NCBI GenBank assembly: GCA_018654575.1 | Contig: JABILI010000072.1 | Span: forward strand, 1 to 60,103 | DNA from: Porticoccaceae bacterium | Lineage (GTDB): Bacteria; Pseudomonadota; Gammaproteobacteria; Pseudomonadales; Porticoccaceae | Length of the DNA: 60,103 bases | Direction: 5' to 3' | Shown here: positions 39,177-50,087 of the stretch, one piece after another | Position numbering within the stretch: position 1 is the stretch's first letter | Layout of the letters: each line of letters starts with the position of its first letter | Made by a program: the position numbers and the translations under genes | The notes under the pieces: generated by a model | Database searches by the model: none | Told to the model about the DNA's origin: nothing | The model's input: only the letters and a program-made list of their open reading frames with translations

Positions 39177-41198
39177 ATGCCGTCAAAACGTCAAATTCTG
39201 GTTACCAACGCCTTGCCTTATGCTAATGCCGCTTTGCATCTGGGCCATATCTTAGAGTACACCCAAACCGATGTCTGGGTGCGCTTTCAAAAGATGCGCG
39301 GCCACGAATGTTACTACGTTTCCGCAGATGATGCTCACGGCACTGCAATTATGTTAAAAGCGGACGAGAAAGGTATTAGCGCCGAAGAACATATTGCAGA
39401 CATGCGTGCTATCCATGAAGCAGATTTTACAGATTTTTTGATTGGTGTTGATAACTATCACTCCACACACTCTGATGAAAACCGCGAATTTTCTGAGCTA
39501 ATTTACAATCAACTGAAGGCAAATGGCCATATTGCGCAGCGGTCCATTACTCAAGCGTTTGATCCAAAGAAAAATATTTTTCTCGCGGATCGCTACGTCA
39601 AAGGCACCTGCCCCAAATGTAAAGCCGATGATCAATATGGCGATAACTGTGAAGCCTGCGGTGCCACCTACTCGCCGGTCGATCTTATTAATCCAATATC
39701 TGTTATTTCGGGTGCCACGCCTGTCGAAAAAGAGTCTGTGCACTACTTCTTTAAATTACCTGAATTTACAGCATTCTTAAAAGAATGGATCAGCAGCAGT
39801 ACGGTGCAAAAAGAAGTCGCTAACAAGCTTAGTGAATGGCTAGATAGCGGCTTACAAGAATGGGATATCAGCCGCGATGCACCCTATTTTGGCTTTGAAA
39901 TTCCTGATGCTCCCGGCAAGTACTTTTATGTCTGGCTAGATGCGCCTATTGGCTACATGGCGAGTTTCAAAAACCTCTGTGATCGAGATGGGTTAGATTT
40001 TGATCATTTTTGGAAAAAAAATAGCCCAACCGAGCTATATCATTTTATCGGCAAAGACATCGTTAATTTCCACGCCCTGTTTTGGCCCGCGATGCTAAAA
40101 AGCGCCGAATATCGCACACCGACTAAAATTTGTGTGCATGGTTTTGTTACTGTCAATGGTAAAAAGATGTCTAAGTCTCGAGGCACCTTTATCAATGCGC
40201 GTTGCTATCTAGATCATCTGCACCCTGAATATCTCCGTTACTACTATGCCTCTAAATTATCTGGCTCGATTGAAGATGTTGATCTCAATTTGGAAGACTT
40301 TATACAAAAAGTAAACAGTGACTTAGTCGGCAAGGTTGTCAATATCGCCAGTCGCTGTGCCAAGTTTATTACCAATGGCAACGATGGGATACTTTCATCG
40401 ACCATTGATAACCCTGAACTATGGGCACAGGTCAGTGGCGCTGCCGATACAATTGCCAACCACTATGAAAATCGAGATTACGGCAAGGCTATTCGAGAAA
40501 TTATGGCACAAGCGGATGCGGCGAATGAATATATCGCCCTCAAAGAGCCATGGAAACTCAACAAAGATGAATCACAGCAACAAGGTGTTCAGGATATTTG
40601 CTCCCTGGGCATTAACCTGTTCCGCGTATTGTTAACCTATCTGAAACCCGTACTTCCTGCAATGGCTGAAGCGGGCGAGTCATTCTTAAATGGCGCCTTA
40701 ACGTGGGATAGCGTGAAGCATCCGTTAGTTGAACATAAGATTAATCAGTTTAAGCCGCTTATGCAGCGAATCGAAAAAGAGAGGGTTGATGCCATGGTTG
40801 AAGCCAGTAAAGAAGATCTTGCTAAGGAAGCCGCGAAACCCATCAGTGGTGTCTTAGCAGATGAGCCCCTAGCCGATGAAATTAGCTTTGATGACTTCAT
40901 TAAGGTTGATCTACGTGTCGCTCGAATTGTGAGTGCGAGCCATGTCGAAGGAGCAGACAAGTTACTCCAACTTAATCTCGATATTGGTGGTGAAATGCGC
41001 CAAGTATTCTCAGGGATTAAATCATCCTACGACCCAGCAAATCTAGAAGGCAGACTTACGGTAATGGTGGCTAACTTAGCGCCACGAAAAATGCGTTTTG
41101 GTATATCCGAAGGCATGGTTCTAGCAGCAGCAGACAAGCAGGGAATTTATCTGTTAGCGCCTGATAGCGGTGCTCAACCAGGCCAAAGAGTGACCTAA
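39177..41198 (+). CDS. metG: methionyl-tRNA synthetase
   Basis: Class I synthetase charging initiator and elongator tRNA-Met. The 673 residues show the HIGH-type motif LHLGH, the zinc-knuckle segment [18 protein letters not shown] (about 142-159), KMSKS in [12 protein letters not shown] and an anticodon-binding helical region. A C-terminal tRNA-binding domain (about 572-673, [20 protein letters not shown]) promotes dimerisation. ATG start; ribosome site weak. Confidence 0.98.
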   Translation: MPSKRQILVTNALPYANAALHLGHILEYTQTDVWVRFQKMRGHECYYVSADDAHGTAIMLKADEKGISAEEHIADMRAIHEADFTDFLIGVDNYHSTHSDENREFSELIYNQLKANGHIAQRSITQAFDPKKNIFLADRYVKGTCPKCKADDQYGDNCEACGATYSPVDLINPISVISGATPVEKESVHYFFKLPEFTAFLKEWISSSTVQKEVANKLSEWLDSGLQEWDISRDAPYFGFEIPDAPGKYFYVWLDAPIGYMASFKNLCDRDGLDFDHFWKKNSPTELYHFIGKDIVNFHALFWPAMLKSAEYRTPTKICVHGFVTVNGKKMSKSRGTFINARCYLDHLHPEYLRYYYASKLSGSIEDVDLNLEDFIQKVNSDLVGKVVNIASRCAKFITNGNDGILSSTIDNPELWAQVSGAADTIANHYENRDYGKAIREIMAQADAANEYIALKEPWKLNKDESQQQGVQDICSLGINLFRVLLTYLKPVLPAMAEAGESFLNGALTWDSVKHPLVEHKINQFKPLMQRIEKERVDAMVEASKEDLAKEAAKPISGVLADEPLADEISFDDFIKVDLRVARIVSASHVEGADKLLQLNLDIGGEMRQVFSGIKSSYDPANLEGRLTVMVANLAPRKMRFGISEGMVLAAADKQGIYLLAPDSGAQPGQRVT

Positions 41199-41344
41199 TG
41201 ATGACACCTATGGTGGGTCGCTAGTATTTATTTGGCGACCAAATTATGGGGTTATCATGATAGTAAAAAAGCGATTGGTAGATACATTTTAGTTGTTGAA
41301 TAGAACCGCCAGATTACACCATACTAGTCATCCACCACATCTAT

Positions 41345-41356
41345 TATACTAAGCAC
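41345..41356 (+). promoter_or_regulatory. putative -10 element of rsxA, leaderless arrangement
   Basis: TATACT (41345-41350) lies six bases before the rsxA ATG at 41357, with no Shine-Dalgarno sequence in between and only a poor -35 (TACTAG) 17 bases upstream. The spacing would put the transcription start at the A of the ATG, as for xseA. Confidence 0.35.
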
Positions 41357-41932
41357 ATGCAAGAATTCGCCGTCATCCTGGTCAGCTCTATTCTGATCAA
41401 TAATTATGTACTCGTTCAGTTCCTTGGGCTCTGTCCTTTTATGGGCGTGTCAAAAAAACTCGAGTCGGCTATTGGTATGTCAGCGGCTACAACCTTTGTA
41501 TTAACCCTTACCGCCATGGCAAGTTATATCGTTAATGAGCTCGTATTAATGCCCCTAGGGCTCATTTACCTTCGCACTATTGCGTTTATTTTAGTTATCG
41601 CGGCAGTGGTTCAATTTACCAAGATGTTTATCGAAAAAACCAGTCCACTGCTGTATCGAGTATTAGGTGTCTTCTTGCCTCTAATAACCACCAATTGTGC
41701 GGTACTCGGCGTGGCACTACAAAATGCCAGTAAAGACCTTAACTTCATGCAATCGTCGCTATATGGCTTTGGTGCCGGAGCCGGTTTTTCACTGGTATTA
41801 ATCTTATTCTCTGCAATGCGCGAACGTTTGGCCGCTGCTGACATCCCACAACCTTTTGAAGGGGCCGCCATCGCCATGATAACCGCCGGTTTAATGTCAT
41901 TGGCGTTCATGGGATTTAGTGGGTTAGTGTGA
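41357..41932 (+). CDS. rsxA: electron transport complex subunit RsxA
   Basis: Integral membrane subunit of the Rsx/Rnf complex, which links NADH and ferredoxin redox to ion movement and in E. coli reduces SoxR. The 191 residues have six predicted helices and the family motifs [20 protein letters not shown] and [20 protein letters not shown], the latter with the cysteine of the intramembrane Fe-S site. Ends directly before rsxB. Confidence 0.97.
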   Translation: MQEFAVILVSSILINNYVLVQFLGLCPFMGVSKKLESAIGMSAATTFVLTLTAMASYIVNELVLMPLGLIYLRTIAFILVIAAVVQFTKMFIEKTSPLLYRVLGVFLPLITTNCAVLGVALQNASKDLNFMQSSLYGFGAGAGFSLVLILFSAMRERLAAADIPQPFEGAAIAMITAGLMSLAFMGFSGLV

Positions 41933-42544
41933 ATGATTGATACCATAGCGCAACATCCAATGCTTGCCGCCCTCATTGCTCTAGTGAGTCTAGGGGTTAT
42001 TTTTGGAGGCCTGCTGGGGTTCGCTGCTGAAAAATTCAAAGTACATGGTGATCCGATTGTTGAGCAAATTGATAACCTGCTACCACAAACCCAATGTGGT
42101 CAATGTGGATTTCCCGGCTGCCGCCCGTACGCGCAATCTATTGCCGATGGGGATGCGATCAACAAGTGCCCCCCGGGAGGCCAAAACACCATTAACGCTA
42201 TTGCTAACCTGCTTGATGTACCAGCCCCAGCATTAGACGAAGAACACGGTGAAGAGGAAGAAATCAAAACCATCGCCTACATCCGAGAAGACGAATGTAT
42301 CGGTTGCACTAAATGCATTCAAGCCTGCCCTGTAGATGCCATATTGGGCGCAGCCAAACTCATGCATACTGTTATCGTGTCGGAATGCACCGGGTGCGAC
42401 CTCTGCGTCGAACCATGCCCGGTAGACTGCATCGATATGCTGCCAGTTGTCCAAGGTATTGTGCAATGGCACTGGCCGACCCCTCCCGCGACTATTGACC
42501 TTATAGCAACCAGCAAAATGTCATCTCAAGAGGATGCCGCATGA
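41933..42544 (+). CDS. rsxB: electron transport complex subunit RsxB
   Basis: Multi-cluster ferredoxin subunit. The 203 residues begin with one membrane helix (about 8-27), then a 4Fe4S domain with the spaced cysteines [10 protein letters not shown] and KCPPGG. Two ferredoxin motifs follow at about 118-165 ([16 protein letters not shown] and [16 protein letters not shown]). The ATG follows the rsxA stop by no bases, and the stop overlaps rsxC (ATGA). Confidence 0.97.
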   Translation: MIDTIAQHPMLAALIALVSLGVIFGGLLGFAAEKFKVHGDPIVEQIDNLLPQTQCGQCGFPGCRPYAQSIADGDAINKCPPGGQNTINAIANLLDVPAPALDEEHGEEEEIKTIAYIREDECIGCTKCIQACPVDAILGAAKLMHTVIVSECTGCDLCVEPCPVDCIDMLPVVQGIVQWHWPTPPATIDLIATSKMSSQEDAA

Positions 42545-44268
42545 GTCGCACTTGGGAGACTCCCGGCGGCGTTCACCCGCCAGAAAATAAATTACAGTCA
42601 ATGACTCAGAGTATTGGCCACTTGCCCATCCCGGGTACTCTAGTGATCCCGCTGCATCAACATATAGGCTCTCCAGAAACAGTTGATGTTACCATTGGGC
42701 AGACTGTACTCAAAGGTCAGAAATTAACAACAGCGATCCATTCGGATAATTTGCCAGTACATGCGTCGACCTCAGGGACGGTGATTGCTATCGATGATCA
42801 CCCAGTCGCACACCCGTCAGGCTTAAACGCCCTCTGTGTCACCATCGCTAGCGATGGTAAAGACCAATGGATCGAGCGCACCGGCATTGCAGATTTCCGA
42901 CGATGTGGCCCCCTAGATTTATTACAGATAATTACCGATGCCGGCATCGCCGGGATGGGCGGAGCAGGTTTTCCAGCGGCCATCAAACTAAGCCCTAGTA
43001 ATGACAAAACCGTCGACACCCTGATTATTAATGCGACAGAATGTGAGCCCTATATAACCGCCGACGACGCCGCTATGCGCGGGAAAACCCAAGATCTGAT
43101 TCAAGGGATAGAGGTCGTCTGCCATATTTTGAACGGCCCAAAGAGGGTTGTGATTGGCATCGAAGATAACAAGCCACAGGCTATTAAGGCGCTACGATCA
43201 TATGTCCAAGAGAGTTCTATTAAAATAGTACCCTTTCCGACTAAGTACCCCTCTGGAGGTGAAAAACAATTAATTTATATACTTACCGGCCGTGAAGTTC
43301 CTAGTGGTGGTTTGCCGATCGATCTAGGTATGGTCTGTTTAAACATCGGAACGCTTATAGCCATCAAACGAGCTATTGTTGATGGCGAGCCACTCATTTC
43401 ACGAATTACCACCGTCACTGGCGAAGCCTGCGGCGTTAACCGTAACTATGAGGTTCTTATTGGAACGCCAATCAGCCATCTTCTGACGCACAATGAGTTT
43501 GATGAAAACAATTGTAGTCGCCTAATTATGGGCGGCCCTATGATGGGCTTTAGCTTAACCTCTACCGATGTTCCCGTGGTTAAAACAACCAACTGTATAC
43601 TGGCACCAAGTCATTCTGAAATTCCTGTCGATACACCTGCTCAAGCCTGTATACGTTGTGGCCTGTGCGCTGAAGCCTGTCCAGTTTCACTGTTACCACA
43701 GCAATTGTTCTGGTATGCACAGGCTAAAGACCAAGAGCGTTTAGAGGCACATAATCTGTTCGACTGTATCGAATGTGGTGCCTGCTCCTACGTGTGTCCA
43801 AGTAATATTCCTCTGGTTCAGCACTACAGAAGCAGTAAAGGAGAAATTCGCAAAGCCAATATCGATAAAATTGACGCCGACAATGCCAGACAGCGTTTTG
43901 AATTTCGTAAACTGCGTCTAGAGCAAGCTGATAAGCAAAGGCAAGCTAAGCGTGAAGCGCGTCGACTGGTGACCGAACAAGCACGAGCGGCTAGCAGTAC
44001 ATCACAACCTGGATCCTCTGCAGCCGATATTATTGCCGCCGCGCAGCAACGAGCCATCACCAAAAAAGCATCCCCTGATCAACAAAAAGCCAAGTTGGAG
44101 CGCGCTTTATTGGCGGCACAGTCTAGACTGCAAGAGGCCGAAAAACGATTAATAGAAGCCACCATAAATGGCAGCACAAAACAGCAAACCATATGCAGTG
44201 CAAGTGTCGAAAGCGCGAGACAAAAAGTCGACCAGGCACAACATCGGCTAAGGGAGTTAACCGACTAA
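42541..44268 (+). CDS. rsxC: electron transport complex subunit RsxC
   Basis: Peripheral subunit binding NADH, FMN and two 4Fe-4S clusters. The 575 residues show the glycine-rich site [16 protein letters not shown] (about 137-153), [18 protein letters not shown] and two cluster motifs ([24 protein letters not shown]) at about 365-420. The C-terminal part is helical, Ala/Gln/Lys-rich and shorter than the repeat-laden tail of E. coli RsxC (about 740 residues), a variable region in the family. Overlaps rsxB and rsxD. Confidence 0.96.
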   Translation: MSRTWETPGGVHPPENKLQSMTQSIGHLPIPGTLVIPLHQHIGSPETVDVTIGQTVLKGQKLTTAIHSDNLPVHASTSGTVIAIDDHPVAHPSGLNALCVTIASDGKDQWIERTGIADFRRCGPLDLLQIITDAGIAGMGGAGFPAAIKLSPSNDKTVDTLIINATECEPYITADDAAMRGKTQDLIQGIEVVCHILNGPKRVVIGIEDNKPQAIKALRSYVQESSIKIVPFPTKYPSGGEKQLIYILTGREVPSGGLPIDLGMVCLNIGTLIAIKRAIVDGEPLISRITTVTGEACGVNRNYEVLIGTPISHLLTHNEFDENNCSRLIMGGPMMGFSLTSTDVPVVKTTNCILAPSHSEIPVDTPAQACIRCGLCAEACPVSLLPQQLFWYAQAKDQERLEAHNLFDCIECGACSYVCPSNIPLVQHYRSSKGEIRKANIDKIDADNARQRFEFRKLRLEQADKQRQAKREARRLVTEQARAASSTSQPGSSAADIIAAAQQRAITKKASPDQQKAKLERALLAAQSRLQEAEKRLIEATINGSTKQQTICSASVESARQKVDQAQHRLRELTD

Positions 44269-45335
44269 TGGCATTTAAACAAATAAGCTCACCTCACGGG
44301 CACAACCCTCAAAGCACAAGTTGGGTCATGCAACTTGTACTACTCTCTACCTTGCCTGGATTCATAGCGCTGAGTTATCAATTTGGCTGGGGCACCTTTA
44401 TCAATTTAATCATCGCAGTAATGACCTCGCTAGTAGCTGAAGCAGCGATGCTTGCGCTGAGAAACAGGCCCATTGCATTTTATTTAAAAGACTACAGTGC
44501 CGCCGTAACTGCTGTTCTGCTTGCCTTAGCTCTGCCGCCTCTGGCGTCATGGTGGGTGGTGGTTGTGGGGTCTCTATTTGCCATTGTGGTCGCCAAGCAG
44601 CTCTATGGTGGGATTGGTCACAACCCTTTCAATCCGGCAATGGTTGGCTATGTAGTACTACTCATTAGTTTTCCTATTGAAATGACCACCTGGGTTACGC
44701 CGATATCTCTTTTACCTGAAGGAGTCCAGCATCCAGGGCTATGGGAATCACTTAGCATCGTGTTTGCTGGTAACACCCCGATCGATGGCATCACCGGCGC
44801 AACGCCGCTTGATGTGTTCAAACACAGTAGTGGGCTAGTGGTGGACCAAATTTATCATGATGAAGCTCTATTTAACCAAGCAAGCTTTGCGGGTGTTGGG
44901 TGGGAATGGGTCAACGTTGGATTTTTAATCGGCGGCATAATCTTACTTAAAACCCGTATTTTCACATGGCATGCTCCCCTTGCAATGCTCGGTACCCTAG
45001 CATTAATGTCGATCTTATTCTGGGATAGTGGTAGCTCAGCCAGTCCCGGCTCGCCAGTTATGCACCTATTTAGTGGCGCATCGATGATGGGTGCATTCTT
45101 TATCCTAACCGATCCCGTTTCTTCAGCGGTAAGTAATCGCGGCCGGTTTATTTACGGCAGCCTTATAGGACTCTTGGTTTACGTTATCCGCGCTTGGGGT
45201 AATTATCCAGATGCCGTAGCCTTTGCGGTGCTGCTGGGCAACTTTGCCGCGCCCTTTATCGACAACTACACATTGCCACGCACCTATGGTCACACTGCCC
45301 GGCGCAAGGCCACTGACAAAGGAGAGGATGAATGA
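44268..45335 (+). CDS. rsxD: electron transport complex subunit RsxD
   Basis: Membrane subunit with covalently bound FMN. The ATG at 44268 overlaps the rsxC stop (TAATG) and has AGGGAG upstream, giving 355 residues that start [13 protein letters not shown] longer in-frame start at 44193 lies well inside rsxC and is unlikely. The flavinylation threonine is in GITGATPLD, and several helices and the motif GGIGHNPFNPAMVGY are present. Overlaps rsxG by four bases. Confidence 0.96.
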   Translation: MAFKQISSPHGHNPQSTSWVMQLVLLSTLPGFIALSYQFGWGTFINLIIAVMTSLVAEAAMLALRNRPIAFYLKDYSAAVTAVLLALALPPLASWWVVVVGSLFAIVVAKQLYGGIGHNPFNPAMVGYVVLLISFPIEMTTWVTPISLLPEGVQHPGLWESLSIVFAGNTPIDGITGATPLDVFKHSSGLVVDQIYHDEALFNQASFAGVGWEWVNVGFLIGGIILLKTRIFTWHAPLAMLGTLALMSILFWDSGSSASPGSPVMHLFSGASMMGAFFILTDPVSSAVSNRGRFIYGSLIGLLVYVIRAWGNYPDAVAFAVLLGNFAAPFIDNYTLPRTYGHTARRKATDKGEDE

Positions 45336-45994
45336 TCATTAAGTCGATTCGCTCTAATAGTATCGCCTTGGCCCTCTTTGCTCTGATCACTGCTATGGTA
45401 CTGTCTTCTGTCGACAACCTTACCCGCGATAAGATCGACTATGCCGAACGTCTAGCTGCCCAGCGGGCACTGCTAGAAATAGTCCCACCAGAACGTCATA
45501 ACAATGACCTACTATTAGACACCCAACCTGTACCAGAAGCTTTCTGGCCAATCTTGGGCCTTAATAAAGGCGGTAATATCCATATTGCACGCTATAACGG
45601 TGAATCCATCGCTGCAATTATTCCCTCTGTAACTGCTGATGGTTACAGTGGTGATATTGCCATGATTGTTGGGGTTAACAGCGAAGGTACTATTGCCGGT
45701 GTGCGCGTAGTACAGCACAAGGAAACACCTGGCCTAGGTGATAAAATTGATCTTAAAAAGAACGATTGGATTCTCGCTTTTAATGGTAAGTCTCTATCCA
45801 ATACAACACCCTCTGGATGGACTGTTAAAAAAGACGGGGGTCAATTCGACCAGTTTACCGGGGCTACTATTACACCCAGGGCAGTAATTAATCAGATTGT
45901 GGCAACTCTAGATTATTTTAATCAAGACAATGACAGGCTGTTTAACCAACCGCCGACAAAAGACACAATCAGTACTGGGCAGGTGGAAAAATGA
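45332..45994 (+). CDS. rsxG: electron transport complex subunit RsxG
   Basis: Periplasmic FMN subunit tethered by one N-terminal helix (about 9-25). The 220 residues contain the FMN attachment motif [14 protein letters not shown] (flavinylated Thr) and the preceding [12 protein letters not shown] segment of the FMN-bind domain. Overlaps rsxD and rsxE by four bases each, so the operon is tightly coupled. Confidence 0.96.
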   Translation: MIIKSIRSNSIALALFALITAMVLSSVDNLTRDKIDYAERLAAQRALLEIVPPERHNNDLLLDTQPVPEAFWPILGLNKGGNIHIARYNGESIAAIIPSVTADGYSGDIAMIVGVNSEGTIAGVRVVQHKETPGLGDKIDLKKNDWILAFNGKSLSNTTPSGWTVKKDGGQFDQFTGATITPRAVINQIVATLDYFNQDNDRLFNQPPTKDTISTGQVEK

Positions 45995-46704
45995 GCGATA
46001 CAACCGCAAGGGAAGTCACCGAAAATGGTCTGTGGCATAACAACCCAGCACTAGTTCAACTGTTAGGCCTATGCCCTCTTTTGGCTGTCAGTTCGACAAT
46101 GGCTAATGCACTAGGCTTAGGCTTGGCAACAATGATGGTGCTTATTGGCTCCAACACTATCGTGTCTTTAATCCGCAATCACGTTAATGACGCCGTTCGA
46201 TTGCCTGTATTCGTGATTATTATTGCCACCTTTGTCACCTGCGCTGAATTACTAATGAAAGCTTACACTTATGATCTGTATCAAATACTGGGTATCTTTG
46301 TACCTCTCATTGTAACCAACTGCGCTATTTTGGGCCGCGCAGAAGCCTTCGCCAGCAAAAATAACGTGAGTCTTGCAGCCCTCGATGGCTTTATGATGGG
46401 AATGGGGTTTTTATTAGTGTTAGTGGCACTAGGTGCGATTAGAGAATTGCTCGGTCAAGGTACTTTGTTTTTGGATATGCATCTGTTGTTTGGACCTATT
46501 GCCGCCAACTGGCTGATCCAACCCTTTGGCCCAAATTACAGCTTTCTGATTATCGTCCTGCCACCCGGTGCATTCTTAGTTACAGGGCTGTTAATCGCAC
46601 TCAAAAATATTATCGACAATGTACTTAGAACCCGCGCTGATGAGTCCCGAGATAAACCTATTAAAGGAGCAAAGCGAGTACGCACTACGGGTCATATTAG
46701 TTAA
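45991..46704 (+). CDS. rsxE: electron transport complex subunit RsxE
   Basis: Integral membrane subunit homologous to RsxA with inverted topology. The 237 residues show [26 protein letters not shown] near the start, [21 protein letters not shown] with the buried cysteine, and [11 protein letters not shown]. The nth gene that often ends this operon is absent; instead a VOC gene converges and overlaps by four bases. Confidence 0.96.
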   Translation: MSDTTAREVTENGLWHNNPALVQLLGLCPLLAVSSTMANALGLGLATMMVLIGSNTIVSLIRNHVNDAVRLPVFVIIIATFVTCAELLMKAYTYDLYQILGIFVPLIVTNCAILGRAEAFASKNNVSLAALDGFMMGMGFLLVLVALGAIRELLGQGTLFLDMHLLFGPIAANWLIQPFGPNYSFLIIVLPPGAFLVTGLLIALKNIIDNVLRTRADESRDKPIKGAKRVRTTGHIS

Positions 46705-47147
46705 TAATTATTGATGTCCTTATTAAATAGCATGTCAATGTCTCGAAAGGCTTTGAATTCTAGATAGTTGTTGCTTGGGTCATGAACAAAGAGGGTCACT
46801 TGCTCGCCTTTGCGCCCTTCAAAGCGCAGATATGGTTTAATCACAAATTTAGTATCTGCAGCTTCTAGCCGAGCAACAAAAGTCTGATGCTGGGACCACT
46901 CTAAAATCACACCAAAATGAGACGCCGGCACCGCGTGACCGTCTACTGCATTAGTGACTGCAGAGGGATGATCTGCTGGTTCAACTAGATGGGCCACAAG
47001 TTGGTGGCCAAAGAAGTCAAAGTCAATCCAACGATCTGACTCACGGCCTGTGGAGCAACCTAGAACCTCACAGTAAAATCTCCGCGCCGCCTCAAGGTCA
47101 GTAACAGGAAAGGCGAGATGAAAGCGTGGCTGACTATCTTTACTCAT
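46701..47147 (-). CDS. VOC-family (glyoxalase-fold) protein
   Basis: The 148 residues form one vicinal-oxygen-chelate domain: [21 protein letters not shown] at the start, [12 protein letters not shown] in the middle and [12 protein letters not shown] at the end. The spaced His and terminal Glu are plausible metal ligands. The reaction is unknown. ATG start. A second, different VOC gene follows upstream by 114 bases. Confidence 0.87.
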   Translation of the reverse strand: MSKDSQPRFHLAFPVTDLEAARRFYCEVLGCSTGRESDRWIDFDFFGHQLVAHLVEPADHPSAVTNAVDGHAVPASHFGVILEWSQHQTFVARLEAADTKFVIKPYLRFEGRKGEQVTLFVHDPSNNYLEFKAFRDIDMLFNKDINNY

Positions 47148-47261
47148 AGTGATTTTAACTGCTCTTGAAAAACTACTGGGTGATCAATCTTGGTCTGATC
47201 CACGATTGGAGCAGACCAAGATAACTGTTACTACCGCCTTAATATAGTCGTCATTTAACCC

Positions 47262-47636
47262 CTAGACCATATGACAGAGGGCACAAATCTTGTTCCCTGC
47301 AGGGTCGCGCAGATAAGCCAAATACATCTTGTCTCCTTCGCGGACGCCCGGAGGCTCTTCACAATCAATTCCGCCGTTGGCAATTCCAGCTGCATGCCAC
47401 GCATCGCCAGCTTCTGGGCTTTCAACTGTAAACCCTATTGTACTGCCATTACCATTGCAGGCTGGCTCGCCATTAATAGGTATACTTAAACAAAACACGT
47501 CAGAATCTGATGCATAAAAACAACGACCTTTAGGGTCCATAAACCCAGGTTTATAGCCAATAACGCCCAAAATAGCGTCGTAAAATGCTTTTGATTCGTC
47601 GATGTCATTAGCACCGATCATAATGTGGCTAAACAT
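47262..47636 (-). CDS. VOC-family (glyoxalase-fold) protein
   Basis: The 124-residue protein has HIMIGANDIDESKAFYDAILG at the start and YLAYLRDPAGNKICALCH at the end, the pattern of small glyoxalase/bleomycin-resistance-like proteins. The usual terminal Glu ligand is replaced in DPAGNKICA, so metal binding may differ. Substrate unknown. GGAGAGAG-type ribosome site precedes the ATG. Confidence 0.87.
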   Translation of the reverse strand: MFSHIMIGANDIDESKAFYDAILGVIGYKPGFMDPKGRCFYASDSDVFCLSIPINGEPACNGNGSTIGFTVESPEAGDAWHAAGIANGGIDCEEPPGVREGDKMYLAYLRDPAGNKICALCHMV

Positions 47637-47762
47637 ACTCTCTCTCCTTGTAAAACTTCATTGTTAATAACCCATGTTAGGGTTGGGTTTTGACACTCTG
47701 TACTTACTCTGAAATATCGGTAGGACATCGTTAGAATCTTCGTCTAAGCAAGGAATGAAAGA

Positions 47763-48713
47763 TCACCAAGGTAAGGCGTCTAGATCAAGATTACCGCCAG
47801 TCAAGATAATCGCAATACGCTTACCTCTATACAGGTTTGGCTGATCCATAATAGCAGCTAAAGGAACAGCCGCCGAGGGCTCCACGATGATTTTCAATCT
47901 GGTCCAAATAAGTTTCATCGCCTCTACGATACGCGCTTCTGAGGTCAGTACAATATCATCAACATGCTCGGTTATGATCTCAAAATTACGCACCCCAAGG
48001 TTGGCACGTAAACCATCAGCAATGGTATTAGGTACGAAATTAGTGACTCTGACACCAGATTTGTAGCCCTGCCAAGCATCATTAGCCATCTCAGGTTCAG
48101 CTCCGATAACCTGAGTCGCATCAATCCCTAAAGATTGCTTAACCACCAACGCACAGCCACCGAGTAAACCCCCTCCTCCCACTGGCGCCATAAGAATGTC
48201 GATAGGTTGCTCGATCTGTTCCAAGGTTTCCAGCGCTGCGGTACCCTGACCCGCAATAATTCGATCATCGTCATAAGGGTGGACTAAGCTCGCGCCAAAT
48301 TGCTGCATCAGACTAGCGACTGCCCCTTCTCGGGCAATCATAGTTGGTTCGCAGTACACCACAGTCGCACCATAACTAATCACCGCATCTTTTTTAGCTT
48401 GGGGTGCATTATTTGGCATGACGACAGTGCAGGATGTTTTGCGCATCGCTGCGGCCCATGCCAAGGCGGCGCCATGGTTACCAGAGGAGTGAGTGACAAC
48501 CCCTTTACTGAGACTGTCCTCTTCCATCGAAAAAACTGCATTACAGGCGCCGCGTGCCTTGAAGGCACCCACTTTTTGCATGTTGTCAGCTTTAAAAAGT
48601 AGCTCGCAGTCTAGATGTGCATTTAGTTGCGAGCTCTGCAGCATCGGCGTGCGGTGGATATAAGGCTTGATACGGCCATGTGCGTCCCTAACATCAGCAA
48701 TACTAAGCGGCAT
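47763..48713 (-). CDS. PLP-dependent threonine dehydratase / serine racemase-like enzyme
   Basis: Fold-type II PLP enzyme, probably deaminating L-threonine or L-serine, or racemising serine. The 316 residues have the PLP lysine Lys52 in VGAFKARGACNAVF, the carboxylate loop SSGNHGAALAWAA and the phosphate loop GGGGLLGG. No C-terminal ACT domain is present, so it is the catabolic or racemase-like short form, not IlvA. Lies before argG on the same strand, 90 bases apart. Confidence 0.88.
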   Translation of the reverse strand: MPLSIADVRDAHGRIKPYIHRTPMLQSSQLNAHLDCELLFKADNMQKVGAFKARGACNAVFSMEEDSLSKGVVTHSSGNHGAALAWAAAMRKTSCTVVMPNNAPQAKKDAVISYGATVVYCEPTMIAREGAVASLMQQFGASLVHPYDDDRIIAGQGTAALETLEQIEQPIDILMAPVGGGGLLGGCALVVKQSLGIDATQVIGAEPEMANDAWQGYKSGVRVTNFVPNTIADGLRANLGVRNFEIITEHVDDIVLTSEARIVEAMKLIWTRLKIIVEPSAAVPLAAIMDQPNLYRGKRIAIILTGGNLDLDALPW

Positions 48714-48803
48714 TGATCCATCCTCTAGTCCATTAATCCAAAGTCTATTGCCATAACAGCGTTCATTTTACTTGCCGCTCTGTTTACAATTGCACAGTAA
48801 AGC

Positions 48804-50018
48804 TTAAAATTTTCGCCCAGCATTAGCAGCGATACGCATCCGCAACGCATTAAGTTTAATGAAGCCTTCAGCATCAGCTTGATTGTAAGCGCCACCATCA
48901 TCATCAAAAGTCGCTATATTGGCGTCAAACAAGCTGTCATTAGACTGTCTGCCCACCACACTTACATTACCCTTATAAAGCTTAATTCGCACATCACCAT
49001 TGACTACATCCTGACTTTGATCAATCGCAGTCTGCAGCATCACTCGCTCCGGAGCCCACCAGTAGCCGTTATAAATAAGCTTCGCATAGCGGGGCATTAA
49101 TTCATCTTTAAGATGCACCACTTCACGATCCAAGGTCAGCGACTCGATGGCTCGGTGAGTTTTCATCATCACAGTGCCCGCCGGCGTTTCGTAACATCCA
49201 CGAGACTTCATACCTACATATCGATTCTCAACAATATCTAAACGACCGATACCATTAGCACCAGCAACAGCATTCAGATGTTCGATGACCGTAGCTGGCG
49301 ACATGAGCTTGCCGTCAATAGCAACGATGTCGCCCTTTTTATAGGTGATCGTCATGTAGGTCGGCTTATCTGGTGCTTGCTCAGGAGACACTGTCCAACG
49401 CCACATATCATCTTCGGCTTCGGACCAAGGGTCTTCAAGATTACCGCCCTCATAAGAAATATGCAGTAAATTGGCGTCCATAGAAAAAGGTGACTTTTTA
49501 CCACGCTTCATTTCCACTGGAATGTTGTGGGTTTCACAGTATTCCATAAGCTTGTCGCGGGAATTAAGATCCCATTCACGCCAAGGTGCAATCACGGTGA
49601 TGCCGGGCTTCAATGCATAAGCGCCCAATTCGAAGCGAACCTGATCATTACCTTTGCCTGTGGCGCCGTGTGAAATAGCTTCGGCGCCGGTTTCATTGGC
49701 AATTTCGATCAATCTCTTGGCAATCAATGGACGAGCAATAGAGGTGCCAAGCAGGTACTCGCCTTCATAGATAGCATTGGCTCTAAACATAGGGAATACA
49801 AAATCGCGCGCGTACTCTTCACGAAGATCATCGATATAAATTTCTTTAACCCCAAGAGCTTCAGCTTTTGCCCGAGCAGGTTCTACTTCTTCACCCTGAC
49901 CAATGTCGGCGGTAAAGGTGACTACTTCGCATTGGTACTCTTCTTGAAGCCACTTAACGATAACCGAGGTATCTAAACCTCCTGAATAAGCGAGAACAAC
50001 TTTATTAACTGATGACAC
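48804..50018 (-). CDS. argG: argininosuccinate synthase
   Basis: Joins citrulline and aspartate with ATP in arginine synthesis. The 404 residues show the P-loop [16 protein letters not shown] (9-24), [26 protein letters not shown] and [22 protein letters not shown]. The start is GTG with AAGGG eight bases upstream. A promoter-like element containing the 14-base sequence shared with ndk lies about 35 bases upstream. Confidence 0.98.
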   Translation of the reverse strand: MSSVNKVVLAYSGGLDTSVIVKWLQEEYQCEVVTFTADIGQGEEVEPARAKAEALGVKEIYIDDLREEYARDFVFPMFRANAIYEGEYLLGTSIARPLIAKRLIEIANETGAEAISHGATGKGNDQVRFELGAYALKPGITVIAPWREWDLNSRDKLMEYCETHNIPVEMKRGKKSPFSMDANLLHISYEGGNLEDPWSEAEDDMWRWTVSPEQAPDKPTYMTITYKKGDIVAIDGKLMSPATVIEHLNAVAGANGIGRLDIVENRYVGMKSRGCYETPAGTVMMKTHRAIESLTLDREVVHLKDELMPRYAKLIYNGYWWAPERVMLQTAIDQSQDVVNGDVRIKLYKGNVSVVGRQSNDSLFDANIATFDDDGGAYNQADAEGFIKLNALRMRIAANAGRKF

Positions 50019-50051
50019 TGTATAAACCCTTAACTTTTGAATTAGCCGCGA

Positions 50052-50080
50052 ATTTTACCTGAACCGAGTGAGGGATTCAC
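50052..50080 (-). promoter_or_regulatory. putative argG promoter
   Basis: The minus strand holds TAAAAT (50052-50057) followed by TCGCGG, with a weak -35 GTGAAT (50075-50080) at 17 bases. The 14-mer AGGTAAAATTCGCG (50047-50060) is identical to the -10 region upstream of ndk. Its position, 34 bases before the argG GTG, is right for a promoter. Confidence 0.42.
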
Positions 50081-50087
50081 TGTTTGT

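Noticed and set aside
41216-41240. Hairpin GGTCGC/GCGACC after metG as a terminator
   Set aside because: Six-base stem with a 13-base loop and no T tract; too weak to call.
44193-44267. N-terminal extension of RsxD
   Set aside because: Lies entirely within rsxC; the ATG at 44268 has a good ribosome site and overlaps the rsxC stop like the other operon junctions.
42541-44268. RsxC truncated at the C-terminus
   Set aside because: It ends naturally in an overlap with rsxD; the tail length is variable in this family, so this is not damage.
47669-47684. AACCC/GGGTT hairpin upstream of the second VOC gene
   Set aside because: Five-base stem, no T run, no link to any gene end.
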